64,000 nt of DNA from Paenibacillus oryzisoli (GCF_001653565.1 NZ_LYPB01000072.1:121543-185542); one strand, 5' to 3'. Numbered from the stretch's first letter, positions 9,999-17,813 are shown. Notes: generated by a model not told the origin, from the letters alone. Translations and numbers: made by a program.

Positions 9999-10021
9999 AG
10001 CTGCCATTTGGCGGCCTTTTT
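9999..10021 (+). terminator. Terminator after lacZ
   Basis: GCTGCCA-TT-TGGCGGC (one G-T pair) followed by CTTTTT ends the beta-galactosidase operon directly before the hairpin repeat array. Confidence 0.75.
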
Positions 10022-10045
10022 GGCGCATCGAAGGGCAAGAGCGAG

Positions 10046-10411
10046 GAGTTAACGGCCCAAAAGGGGCGTTAACTGGTCGTGCCTGGCGCCGAGAGCGCAG
10101 TTAAGGCCCGAAAGGGGCCTTAAAGCGCCGCGCCGCGTCGCCACGGAGCAAGAGCGTGGAGTTAACGGCCCGAAAGGGCGTTAACTGGTCGTGCCTTGCG
10201 CCGAGAGCGCAGATAAGGCCCGAAAGGGGCCTTAAAGCGCCGCGCCGCGTCGCCGCGGAGCAAGAGCGTGGAGTTAACGGCCCGAAAGGGCGTTAACTGG
10301 TCGTGCCTTGCGCCGAGAGCGCAGATAAGGCCCGAAAGGGGCCTTAAAGCGCCGCGCCAGGTCGCCGCCGAGCAAGAACGCGGAGTTAACGGCCCGAAAG
10401 GGCGTTAACTA
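10046..10411. repeat. 112-bp tandem repeat array with paired GAAA hairpins
   Basis: Three full copies and a partial fourth, beginning at 10046, 10159, 10271 and 10383 (steps of 113, 112 and 112 bp). Each full unit carries two hairpins with GAAA loops: one flanked by GTTAACG / CGTTAAC arms and one by AAGGCCC / GGGCCTT arms. Short GC-rich segments (GCGCCGCGCCGCGTCGCC) separate the units. Hairpin arms are conserved between copies. It occupies most of a 680-bp intergenic gap and is followed by a terminator. I see no credible coding frame. Confidence 0.9.
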
Positions 10412-10462
10412 GGCGTGTCTTGCGACTCTGCTAACAGTCGATTAATGTGCACGCCTTTTTTT
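10412..10462 (+). terminator. Structured terminator closing the 112-bp array
   Basis: GGCGTG at 10412-10417 pairs with CACGCC at 10450-10455, enclosing an inner CGACT/AGTCG stem, and is followed by seven T. Either the repeat array is transcribed on the plus strand, or this is a second terminator for lacZ read-through. Confidence 0.7.
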
Positions 10463-10666
10463 GCATAGTAGCTGCTAAGAGTAAGATAAGTATGATGATC
10501 CACCGACGATGATTTTCATGTAGAATTGTGGTAGATCACCAGTAATTTCGAGGGAATAGGACAAACGTTTACGCTCTTATGACAATTTCCCAGGAAATAG
10601 TAAGCTCCTTGTCGAAAGTTAAGTGCATGAATATTTCGTATAGGTAACAAGAGTTGGAGGTTATTT

Positions 10667-11680
10667 ATGCCTGAAGTGGTATCCATCGGACCGTTGCAAT
10701 TACAGGGGAAATTAGTTGCTTTGTTACTGGCGTGTGTGCTCGGATTTTGGCTGATGAGGCGTGTATTGCGGCGTTGGAATGGGGTAGTGGGAGAACGCGG
10801 AGAAGCTGGAGTGCGTGAAGAGTCTGATGTGCTTGAAGAGTGTGGAGAGCGTGGAGTAAGTGATGTGCATGAATTACCTAAAGTGTGTGAAGCGTGCGAA
10901 GTACATAAAGAGCCTGAGGTTGCTCGGGTACCTGTAAGAGGTTTGGATGATGTGATCTTAAATGCGGTCTTGATCGTGTTCTTTACTTGGCGCTTGGGCA
11001 GTCTGCTGACGCAGCCTTCCTTGTTATGGGAGAGCCCGATGAAGCTGCTTCTGACAGCGGGCTCTAAGATGGAGATCCTGTTAGGTATCGTGCTAGCCTA
11101 TATCTATCTATCGTATCAGGTGCGTAAACACGGTATGGCTTGGCGAGTTTTACTTGATTTGCTGGCGGTCGGTGCCGCGTTAGCCATATTCCTTTATGCG
11201 GCATTAACACCTTCCTTCGGACTGCCAACCTCGTTGCCTTGGGGGATTGGCGTAGAAGGCACGGTATCGAGGTTTCATCCCCATCATGCGTATCTGGCCA
11301 TTCTATTAGTACCATTACTGGTATGGCAGCAACTTTGGGTAGCGCGTTCGACAACGGTTCTAGGAACAGGCATGTTGTTGAAACACACCTTGTTCTATGG
11401 GGGGGCAGCGGGGATGATTGCGAGCTTTTTTGCTTTGGCGGAGCCTACTGCGGTATATCTTACTACAGGGCAGTTATTGAACTTACTCATGATGATTATT
11501 GGAATGAACCTCCCTATTTTGTCACATACTACGGGCAGAAGGGAGCTGATGGATATGAGTCAGAACGATTCCAAAACGCAAATCCAGCAAGAACAGCAAA
11601 ATCAAGAACGCAATAAAAAACCTGCAAGTAAAGAGGGCTATGATAAAAAGTTGGATGGCCCCAACCGCCCATCCACATGA
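10667..11680 (+). CDS. Multi-pass membrane protein of unknown function
   Basis: A 337-residue protein I do not recognise. One hydrophobic helix at about 13-32 is followed by a highly charged low-complexity stretch (about 43-85, rich in E, G, V, C with repeating RGV/HE/EV steps). Then come six or so further membrane segments and a hydrophilic Q/N/K-rich tail. The general layout recalls Lgt-like membrane proteins, but no diagnostic motif is visible. RBS GGAGG at about 10655-10659. Its stop overlaps the start of the next gene (ATGA). The charged insertion is encoded by degenerate short DNA repeats, suggesting slippage-driven expansion. Confidence 0.7.
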   Translation: MPEVVSIGPLQLQGKLVALLLACVLGFWLMRRVLRRWNGVVGERGEAGVREESDVLEECGERGVSDVHELPKVCEACEVHKEPEVARVPVRGLDDVILNAVLIVFFTWRLGSLLTQPSLLWESPMKLLLTAGSKMEILLGIVLAYIYLSYQVRKHGMAWRVLLDLLAVGAALAIFLYAALTPSFGLPTSLPWGIGVEGTVSRFHPHHAYLAILLVPLLVWQQLWVARSTTVLGTGMLLKHTLFYGGAAGMIASFFALAEPTAVYLTTGQLLNLLMMIIGMNLPILSHTTGRRELMDMSQNDSKTQIQQEQQNQERNKKPASKEGYDKKLDGPNRPST

Positions 11681-12066
11681 GTAAGGATCAGAAGAAGTCG
11701 ACCACATCCAAGGATCAGAGTGAGCTTGATCCCTACGAGATTGAATTCCTGCCTCAATTTGAGCAGGGAAGAGGTCCACGAGCCCCATTTGTGAATGAGT
11801 TTGGGGTAACCATCGGAGATCATGATTATGAATCCGAGAACTCCCCTTTGGAGCAGTGGACATCGAGTACGAATCCCGAGGATATGGCGGGAGACCAATG
11901 GGTGCATCCCTTTAAGGATGTTGGCTTTCAAAGCGCCCAGAATCGGGAGATTTTTGAAGAGGGCGTCGCGCCGCAAGGTGGTATTTTTACCCATGCAGAT
12001 AAGAATGTGTCCTCTGTGACGGCTGAAGCAACGACTAGCAAAAAGAATGATGAAGCGGAAGCCTAA
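11677..12066 (+). CDS. Small soluble protein, DUF3905-like
   Basis: 129 residues, hydrophilic and acidic, no signal peptide or membrane segment. The block MAGDQWVHPFKDVGFQSAQNR resembles, from memory, DUF3905 proteins of Bacillus and Paenibacillus, whose function is unknown. It is translationally coupled to the membrane protein upstream through an ATGA overlap, so the two may work together. Family assignment is moderate. Confidence 0.65.
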   Translation: MSKDQKKSTTSKDQSELDPYEIEFLPQFEQGRGPRAPFVNEFGVTIGDHDYESENSPLEQWTSSTNPEDMAGDQWVHPFKDVGFQSAQNREIFEEGVAPQGGIFTHADKNVSSVTAEATTSKKNDEAEA

Positions 12067-12110
12067 CAGCTTTCGCTTTATTTCTATGCCAAGCAGTTGG
12101 GACATTGGAC

Positions 12111-12139
12111 TTTGCTTTCACCGCTAACGGATGTATAAT
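12111..12139 (+). promoter_or_regulatory. Probable sigma-A promoter of the bacilliredoxin gene
   Basis: A perfect TATAAT at 12134-12139 is preceded at 17 bp by a weak -35 (TTTGCT). It lies 58 bp before the chosen start. Confidence 0.5.
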
Positions 12140-12196
12140 ATAAATTGTAGTCATTACGTTTTAAGAGTAACTATCAAATCCTAAGGGGTGGCACAT

Positions 12197-12634
12197 ATGG
12201 CAATGTCTTTTGATTCCTACATGAAAGATATGGTTAAACCGATGAGAGAAGATTTGACTCGTCTGGGTATTACGGAGCTTCTGACTCCTGAGCAAGTAGA
12301 AGAAGCAATTGAAAAATCCAAGGATGGCACGATGCTGCTTGTCGTGAACTCCGTTTGTGGCTGTGCAGCTGGTCAATGTCGTCCAGGTGTTGCGAAAGCC
12401 CTTCAGAACGAAACCGTACCTACGTACACATACACAGTGTTCGCAGGTCAAGAGAAGGATGCTACGGCAAAAGCGCGTGAATTCTTGGCGCCATATCCGC
12501 CATCATCCCCATCCATCGCGTTGTTCAAGAATGGTGAGCTAGCTCACTTCATTCAACGTCACCAAATTGAAGATCGTTCCGCAGACATGATTGCTGGCGA
12601 TTTGATTGGTGCTTTTGAACAATATTGCAAATAA
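12197..12634 (+). CDS. brxB: Bacilliredoxin, BrxA/BrxB (YphP/YqiW) family
   Basis: 145 residues from the ATG at 12197, the usual family length. AAGGGGTG at 12183-12190 fits this ATG better than the in-frame GTG at 12188. The active site is CGC at residues 54-56 (NSVCGCAAGQCRPG), the hallmark of BrxA/BrxB, with a third cysteine at 61. The family removes bacillithiol from S-bacillithiolated proteins after oxidative stress. Cytoplasmic. Single-gene unit with its own promoter and terminator. BrxA and BrxB are hard to tell apart by eye. Confidence 0.92.
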   Translation: MAMSFDSYMKDMVKPMREDLTRLGITELLTPEQVEEAIEKSKDGTMLLVVNSVCGCAAGQCRPGVAKALQNETVPTYTYTVFAGQEKDATAKAREFLAPYPPSSPSIALFKNGELAHFIQRHQIEDRSADMIAGDLIGAFEQYCK

Positions 12635-12652
12635 TATATGCAAGGACGATAA

Positions 12653-12691
12653 GGGCCCTACCTGCTGATGAGCAGGTGGGCTCTTTCTTTT
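12653..12691 (+). terminator. Terminator after brxB
   Basis: Long stem (GGGCCC..ACCTGCT / AGCAGGT..GGGCTC) with a GATG loop, followed by TTTCTTTTT. Confidence 0.85.
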
Positions 12692-12722
12692 TGGGAGCGA
12701 GAGTGGTGATAGTCGAAATAAT

Positions 12723-13035
12723 CGACTTACACCAGAGAGCAGGGGCCAATGCAGGAGCGATAGACGGAAGTGTCGACTTACAGAGAGGAAAAGAGCTAGC
12801 CTGGCTCCTGCAAGTCGAAAAAATCGACTTACAGAGAGGAAAAGAGCTAGCCTGGCTCCTGCAAGTCAAAAAAATCGACTTACAAAGAGGAAAAGCGCGA
12901 GCCTGGCTCCCGCAAGTCGAAAAAATCGACTTACAGAGAGAAAAAGAGCTAGCCTGGCTCCCGCAAGTCGAAATAATCGACTTACAGAGAGGAAAAGAGC
13001 TAGCCTGGCTCCCGCAAGTCGAAATAATCGACTAT
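12723..13035. repeat. 51-bp tandem repeat array
   Basis: About six units at an exact 51-bp step (the CGACT landmark falls at 12774, 12825, 12876, 12927, 12978 and 13029), with a diverged leading copy from 12723. Each unit carries a small dyad (GTCGA AATAA TCGAC) and a GAGCTAGCCTGGCTC block. Because 51 is 17 codons, a frame stays open from 12625 to 13176 with a 17-residue period (IDLQRGKELAWLLQVEK). That frame has no ribosome binding site and crosses two terminators, so I treat the array as non-coding. Confidence 0.9.
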
Positions 13036-13069
13036 CTCCACGCAAACCAACGCTCCCTCCTCGCCATCG

Positions 13070-13092
13070 CGGAGGTTCAGCCTCCGTTTTTT
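13070..13092 (+). terminator. Terminator after the 51-bp array
   Basis: CGGAGG-TTCAG-CCTCCG followed by six T. With the brxB terminator it brackets the array. Confidence 0.85.
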
Positions 13093-13113
13093 GTAATTAC
13101 TGCAGATTACACT

Positions 13114-13142
13114 TTGAAATTTGGGAGCCGAAAGTCTATACT
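13114..13142 (+). promoter_or_regulatory. Sigma-A promoter of nadE
   Basis: TTGAAA at 13114-13119, 17-bp spacer, TATACT at 13137-13142, about 50 bp before the start codon. Confidence 0.75.
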
Positions 13143-13194
13143 AGATCTCAATGAAGGCATCATTCCCAAAATATAGATAAAGGTGGAGAGTTGC

Positions 13195-14004
13195 ATGAGC
13201 TTACAAGCTGAAATTATCGCAAAACTTGGCGTTAAACCGGAAATTGACATTGATGAAGAGATTCGCAAGCGTGTGGATTTTCTGAAAAATTACGTGCTGG
13301 GCGCCAACGCAAACGGCTTGCTGATTGCAATCAGCGGTGGTATTGACAGCGCGGTGGCGGCAGGGCTATGTAAGCAAGCTACTGACGAGCTAACAGCGGA
13401 AAAAGGCAAAGAATACAAAACTATTGGCGTGTTCCAGCCTTATGGCCAGCAAGTGGACATCGAGGATAGCTACGCGGTGGCGAAAGCCTTCGATTTGAAG
13501 TATCAAATCGAGAATAACATCGAAGAGTCCGTCGACGAGATTGCCATCGAAGTCGAATACGGACTCAAGCATATCGGCGTTCACCAGCACGTGAGCCGCG
13601 GAGGCAAAGGCAATATCAAGGCACGTACACGCATGGTTATGCAGTATGCCTTGGCTTTTGAACTCGGCTTGATCGTCGTGGGCACGGATCATGCTTCAGA
13701 GGCGGTCACCGGCTTCTATACGAAGTACGGTGACGGTGCTGTTGATATCACGCCGCTGAGCACGCTGAACAAGCGACAAGTACGCTCGCTTGCGGCGAAG
13801 ATCGGCGTGCCGCAAAGCGTGCTGGACAAAGCCCCGACAGCTGGGCTTTGGGACGGGCAAACCGACGAGGACGAGCTCGGTATCACCTACGGTGATAACA
13901 GCGACTACCTCGAAGGCAAGCAAATTGATCCAGCTGTGCAAGAGAAGCTGGAGAATCAATACAGGAAAACCGAGCATAAGCGTGTGCCGATTCCGGGAAT
14001 TTAA
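13195..14004 (+). CDS. nadE: NH3-dependent NAD+ synthetase
   Basis: Makes NAD+ from deamido-NAD+, ATP and ammonia, the last step of NAD biosynthesis, in the cytoplasm. 269 residues from the ATG at 13195, near the 272 of B. subtilis NadE. AAAGGTGGAG at 13179-13188 supports this ATG over the in-frame GTG at 13183. The PP-loop SGGIDS lies at 47-52, and the family block GTDHASEAVTGFYTKYGDG is present. No glutaminase domain is present, so the enzyme is of the ammonia-using type. Single-gene unit with promoter and terminator. Confidence 0.96.
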   Translation: MSLQAEIIAKLGVKPEIDIDEEIRKRVDFLKNYVLGANANGLLIAISGGIDSAVAAGLCKQATDELTAEKGKEYKTIGVFQPYGQQVDIEDSYAVAKAFDLKYQIENNIEESVDEIAIEVEYGLKHIGVHQHVSRGGKGNIKARTRMVMQYALAFELGLIVVGTDHASEAVTGFYTKYGDGAVDITPLSTLNKRQVRSLAAKIGVPQSVLDKAPTAGLWDGQTDEDELGITYGDNSDYLEGKQIDPAVQEKLENQYRKTEHKRVPIPGI

Positions 14005-14015
14005 GCAATACGATA

Positions 14016-14052
14016 AGAGACCATCCATGTTTAATGGGGATGGTCTCTTTTT
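14016..14052 (+). terminator. Terminator after nadE
   Basis: An 11-bp perfect stem (AGAGACCATCC / GGATGGTCTCT) followed by a T-run. Confidence 0.9.
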
Positions 14053-14071
14053 ATTTCTCCAACGGCAGAGC

Positions 14072-14123
14072 TTGACAAGGTTGGATTACAGTTGTAATAT
14101 TCAATGTGTATTACAGTTGTAAT
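14072..14123 (+). promoter_or_regulatory. blaI-type promoter with twin operators
   Basis: Consensus TTGACA at 14072-14077, 17-bp spacer, TAATAT at 14095-14100. Two identical 14-bp dyads (ATTACAGTTGTAAT) lie at 14085-14098 and 14110-14123, 25 bp apart. They contain the TACA/TGTA core typical of BlaI/MecI operators. The first covers the spacer and -10, the second lies just downstream, so bound BlaI-like repressor would block its own transcription. Confidence 0.9.
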
Positions 14124-14145
14124 CCAACTGAAAGGAGGAAACGAA

Positions 14146-14520
14146 GTGAAGACGGTCCCACATATTACGGATGCCGAATGGGAAGTCATGAAGGTGCTCT
14201 GGAACGAATCACCACGCACGGCGAATGATGTTATTGATGCCATGCAGGAGCGGACAGAATGGAAACCCAAAACAATTCGAACTTTGTTGAACAGGTTAGC
14301 GCAGAAGCAAGCCATATCGTTTACGCAAGAGAACAGAGTGTATGCCTACTTCCCTTTAGTGTCTGAGGGGGAGTGTGTGAAGTCGGAGACGCAATCTTTT
14401 CTGAAACGGATTTACGGTGGGGCGTTTAAGCCGATGCTCGTTAATTTTTTGAAAGAGGAACAATTGTCGGAGGAAGACATCAAGGAGTTAAGAGATATGC
14501 TAGATGGTAAAAGCAAATGA
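14146..14520 (+). CDS. BlaI/MecI/CopY-family transcriptional repressor
   Basis: 124 residues from a GTG at 14146, which has AAAGGAGG at 14131-14138; the upstream in-frame ATG at 14104 lies inside the operator and is unlikely. Winged helix motif in about residues 5-75 (DAEWEVMKVLWNESPRTAND, KTIRTLLNRLAQK), with a C-terminal dimerisation helix. It should bind the two dyads just upstream and be inactivated by proteolysis triggered by the M56 protein encoded next. No beta-lactamase gene is nearby, so the signal is probably not simply beta-lactam resistance. Confidence 0.92.
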   Translation: MKTVPHITDAEWEVMKVLWNESPRTANDVIDAMQERTEWKPKTIRTLLNRLAQKQAISFTQENRVYAYFPLVSEGECVKSETQSFLKRIYGGAFKPMLVNFLKEEQLSEEDIKELRDMLDGKSK

Positions 14521-14586
14521 TAAGGTACCTTAAATGGGCAGTGCTTCAGCAAGGTTCCACTTCTAGGAATGAAGGGAGGGATGATC

Positions 14587-16050
14587 GTGAACGCAATGAG
14601 TGAATTTTTTACAGGCATTTTTGATAGGATTCTATCCGTGTCGACCATGGCCACCATAACCGTTGTGTTCATCATGCTCATTCAACGCATCCTTCATAAT
14701 CGGATAAAACCTAGATGGCACTATCTCATGTGGTTGTTGGTGCTCGTAAGACTGCTCCTACCTTGGCGCTTGGAGAGCCATTTCAGCATTTATAATTGGC
14801 TATCGTACCCGGAAAGCATTCATGAATTCGATCCAGTTGTCGCTATTGGGATGCATGAAGCAATGGCAGGTCCGGATGCACCATGGAGTTTCTTGTACAA
14901 GTATGCTATAGCTATTTGGCTGCTAGGGATCGCCCTATTTGCAATATATACATGCGTGATCAACCACAAATTTTTGCAGAAAATAACGAAAGAAACAAGA
15001 ACGATAACAGACATCAGCATCACGCAGTTGTTCGCTCAATGTCATCAGTTAATGTCGATACATAAACCTGTCGCGTTAGTCGTATCGGACAAATTGTCGA
15101 TGCCGACACTATTCGGCTTCTGGAAACCATGCTTAGTTATACCACAGTCGGCCATCAATAGTTTAAATCAAGAGCAATTACGACATGTGTTCCTGCATGA
15201 ACTGGCCCATTGCAAACGAAATGATATTGGCGTCAATTGGCTTATGCAATTCTTGCTAATCATTCACTGGTTTAATCCTGTACTATGGTACGCTCATCAG
15301 CGCATGCGCGAGGATCAAGAGATTGCAAGCGATGCTTTAGCCCTTTCTTATATAGAGCCAGCAAAGAGAGAGGAATATGGACATACACTCATACAATTAT
15401 TGGAAATCTATGTTCGTCCAGTAAGTGTGCCAGGCAATGTTCATTTATCCGGAAATAAGTCACAGTTAAAGAGGAGAATTTTGATGATAAAACACTTTCA
15501 ATTTAATTCCTACCGTTGGTCATTCCTTGGTTTGGCTGCCGTTGTCATTATTAGTGGTTGCTCCTTGACGAATGCTAGTGTCGATAAGAAATCAGCTTCT
15601 GAATCCCATCCACCAATTGTTGATCAAAAGACAACCGAGACAAGCTCGTTAACAACAGGAACAGATAAAAACAACACAGCAGCAACCGTAAATGAAACTA
15701 AGGTTGCTGACGTCTTCGTGACGCCAACCACTCCGACGGTAGAGTCAAGTCCAACGTCAGCACTAACACCAACGCCAACACCTGCGCAAGTAGTGGAGGG
15801 ATCAAGGTCTGAAGCTGTGACAGCTGAGCGATCAAGAACAGCGCCAGCACCAGTGGAGGGATCAAGAACAGCACCTGCGCAAGCAGTAGAGAGGTCAAAA
15901 TCAGCACCTGCAGCTGTACCAGCAGTGGAGCGGTCAAGGTCAGAAGCTGCGGCGGCCCAAGCAGCTGAGGGATCGAGACCAGCACCTGCTGCTGTCCCAG
16001 CAGTAAGAGAGTTACCGGTAACAGCGACAGTTGCCCCAGTAGCGGAGTAA
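14587..16050 (+). CDS. M56-family membrane metalloprotease (BlaR1-like) with low-complexity tail
   Basis: 487 residues from the GTG at 14587, the start best spaced from GGGAGGG at 14574-14580. Membrane helices in the first 130 residues are followed by the zinc protease motif HELAH (H204, E205, H208) and the downstream EDQEIASDALAL block. A helix ends VVIISGCSL near 320. In BlaR1 an extracellular penicillin-binding sensor follows; here it is replaced by about 165 residues rich in Thr, Ala, Pro and Ser with degenerate repeats (VEGSRTAPA, VERSRSEA). It probably cleaves or triggers loss of the upstream repressor, but with a different or lost input. Confidence 0.88.
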   Translation: MNAMSEFFTGIFDRILSVSTMATITVVFIMLIQRILHNRIKPRWHYLMWLLVLVRLLLPWRLESHFSIYNWLSYPESIHEFDPVVAIGMHEAMAGPDAPWSFLYKYAIAIWLLGIALFAIYTCVINHKFLQKITKETRTITDISITQLFAQCHQLMSIHKPVALVVSDKLSMPTLFGFWKPCLVIPQSAINSLNQEQLRHVFLHELAHCKRNDIGVNWLMQFLLIIHWFNPVLWYAHQRMREDQEIASDALALSYIEPAKREEYGHTLIQLLEIYVRPVSVPGNVHLSGNKSQLKRRILMIKHFQFNSYRWSFLGLAAVVIISGCSLTNASVDKKSASESHPPIVDQKTTETSSLTTGTDKNNTAATVNETKVADVFVTPTTPTVESSPTSALTPTPTPAQVVEGSRSEAVTAERSRTAPAPVEGSRTAPAQAVERSKSAPAAVPAVERSRSEAAAAQAAEGSRPAPAAVPAVRELPVTATVAPVAE

Positions 16051-16063
16051 ACATAATCGAAGA

Positions 16064-16099
16064 AGACCCGAGGCGAAATCATGCCTTGGGTCTTTTTTT
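16064..16099 (+). terminator. Terminator after the M56 gene
   Basis: AGACCC..AGGC / GCCT..GGGTCT stem followed by seven T. Confidence 0.88.
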
Positions 16100-16141
16100 C
16101 ATGTGGCACGCTGGTTGTTCATTGAGCTGGGGGCGTGGGAA

Positions 16142-16202
16142 CTAGAAGTTAGAGTAGAAGTATCAATATCAGTAGCAGTAGCAGTAGCAGTATCAGAAGT
16201 AA
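16142..16202. repeat. Simple repeat tract (GTAGCA-type hexamers)
   Basis: A degenerate tract of GTAGAA and GTAGCA hexamers in the 650-bp gap between the M56 gene and the aldo/keto reductase. Likely a slippage product; no gene is seen in this gap. Confidence 0.7.
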
Positions 16203-16224
16203 CCGCAGCCGTTGGCAGTGTTTA

Positions 16225-16440
16225 TTTAAGTAGCTGGCTTTCAAATAAATGTAAAATGTACATCTAATTTGCTGTACCGCAGGGGATTTTAGCGAATAGC
16301 TGTAAAATGTACAGTTAAATTAAGTGAGATTAGCCGTTTGGTGTGTTATGGCGGAAATTAACTGTAGAAAATCCATCTATTGCTCTGAAATGGAGAAAAT
16401 CAGCAAGATTAGCTACATAAAATCCATTTAGTTTGTTTGC
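16225..16440 (-). repeat. Diverged, inverted copy of the ~200-bp dispersed repeat
   Basis: Contains AACTGTAGAAAATCCATCTA, the reverse complement of the core motif of the copies at 35.8, 49.2 and 49.9 kb, plus related TGTAAAATGTACAGTTAAAT elements. AT-rich and non-coding. Similarity is clear at motif level but not over the whole length. Confidence 0.55.
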
Positions 16441-16463
16441 TCCGGCTGAAAGCCAGATGGAGA

Positions 16464-16572
16464 AGTGGAGGTTGAGGTAGAAGTTGAATTTGAATTTGAA
16501 TTTGAAGTAGAGGTAGAGGTAGAGGTTGAAGTTGAGGTAGAAGTTAAAGTTAAAGTTAAAGTTGAAGTTGAG
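16464..16572. repeat. Hexanucleotide tract (GTTGAA/GTAGAG/GTTAAA)
   Basis: About 18 hexamers in a row of the form GTW-RAR with some TTTGAA. In one frame they read as alternating Val-Glu, with differences falling mostly at codon third positions, but there is no ribosome binding site or credible start, so I call it non-coding. Confidence 0.8.
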
Positions 16573-16631
16573 AGATGGAAGGGGTTAGTCCCCAGCGTAT
16601 AGGGATCTGCGTGAAGTGATCAGCCGAATGT

Positions 16632-16675
16632 GAAAGAGGCCGCCCTGAAGCAGATTCTTCTACTTCAGGGCGGCC
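16632..16675 (-). terminator. Terminator of the aldo/keto reductase gene
   Basis: A 13-bp perfect stem (GGCCGCCCTGAAG / CTTCAGGGCGGCC) with a 12-base loop, followed on the minus strand by TCTTTC. It lies 30 bp past the minus-strand stop. Confidence 0.8.
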
Positions 16676-16706
16676 TTATGTGCGTGGGCACGCAGATGCC
16701 CAGGAT

Positions 16707-17684
16707 CTACGGCATGCGTACGCCGCGAGAGCTTTCGAGCAGCGCGTACCACTCTTCGCGCGTCATGTTGTCCGCGATGCGAACCGCGTCTTCACAAGCG
16801 ACGATGCGCTGTGCAGAGGAAGTGCCGATAACCGGCTGAATGCGTGCCGGATGCTTCATGAGCCAGCCGAGCACGATGGCTTCAGGCGTCGTTTCTTTCT
16901 CAGCGGCCAGCTTCTGAACGAGTGCGGCTGTTTTCTTAACGGTGTCAGGCGCATCAGAGATGTCGCTGCCTGAGAATTTACCTTTGGCTAGCGGGCCCCA
17001 AGCCTGGATTTGAACGTCATTCATTTGGCAATATTCCAGGATGCCATCAGCGAAATTAACGCTGGCGCCAACTTTCTGATTCACCAGAATACCTTGTTCA
17101 ATCCAGTCCACGCGCGCCAGGCTCATCTCCAGTTGGTTCACGACAAGCGGTTCTGGCAGCGAGTTTTGAATGAAGCGCATTTGCGCAGAGGTCATGTTGG
17201 ACACGCCGAAATGGCGCACTTTACCCGCGGAACGCAGTGTATTGAAAGCTTCCGCAATTTCTTCTGGCTCCATGAGCGGGTCCGGTCGGTGCAGAAGCAA
17301 GATATCGATGTGCTCGATCCCGAGACGGCCAAGAATACCATCGACGGAGCTTAAGATATGATTTTTGCTAAAATCAAAACGCTGCGGATGCTGATCATCT
17401 TGGAAGCGAATCCCGCATTTCGATTGCAGAATGATTTGGTCACGCAAATCGGGTCTATTCTTAAGAACCTGACCGAATACGGTCTCGGAGTTCCCTCTTT
17501 TATAAATGTCAGCATGATCGAACATCGTAATTCCAATTGATAATGCGGCTTCTACAGCCCTTTCAGCGGTGATATAATCTTCTTTGGTTAGTGGATTCCC
17601 TGCCCAGTCTCCGCCTAGTCCCATACATCCGAATACGATTCGGCTATTCGAAATCCCGCGTCTTTCCAGTGGCATGATTTTCAC
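16707..17684 (-). CDS. Aldo/keto reductase (YdhF-like)
   Basis: NAD(P)H-dependent oxidoreductase of 325 residues with the (beta/alpha)8 family fold. The catalytic tetrad is visible: D56, Y61 (FDHADIY), K89 and H132 (LLLHRPDP). The C-terminal cofactor region PVIGTSSAQRIVACEDAV is typical. Start is a GTG with GGGAGG 8 bp upstream on the minus strand; the ATG three codons in is an alternative. Single-gene unit. The substrate is not predictable; YdhF-type enzymes reduce small carbonyls. Confidence 0.92.
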   Translation of the reverse strand: MKIMPLERRGISNSRIVFGCMGLGGDWAGNPLTKEDYITAERAVEAALSIGITMFDHADIYKRGNSETVFGQVLKNRPDLRDQIILQSKCGIRFQDDQHPQRFDFSKNHILSSVDGILGRLGIEHIDILLLHRPDPLMEPEEIAEAFNTLRSAGKVRHFGVSNMTSAQMRFIQNSLPEPLVVNQLEMSLARVDWIEQGILVNQKVGASVNFADGILEYCQMNDVQIQAWGPLAKGKFSGSDISDAPDTVKKTAALVQKLAAEKETTPEAIVLGWLMKHPARIQPVIGTSSAQRIVACEDAVRIADNMTREEWYALLESSRGVRMP

Positions 17685-17813
17685 TATGATGGCCTCCCAG
17701 CTATAATTTCTAAGCCTAGTATAACGCCTGTTAGAGAATGATATAAGAGCTGAAAATAGAGTTACTTACTTACCTAGACGTAAGCAGTAGCCCTGTTGTG
17801 CTTGTATTTCCAC

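Noticed and set aside
12625..13176. A 183-codon gene encoding 17-residue repeats
   Set aside because: It begins inside brxB, has no ribosome binding site, and crosses the brxB terminator and a second terminator. The open frame follows from the 51-bp period.
14146..16050. Beta-lactam resistance (BlaR1-BlaI) locus
   Set aside because: No beta-lactamase or PBP2a gene is adjacent and the penicillin-binding sensor domain is absent, so only the family names are kept.
15624..16109. Long minus-strand frame of 161 codons opposite the M56 gene tail
   Set aside because: It is the complement of the low-complexity repeat tail; composition is explained by the repeats and it includes the terminator of the plus-strand gene.
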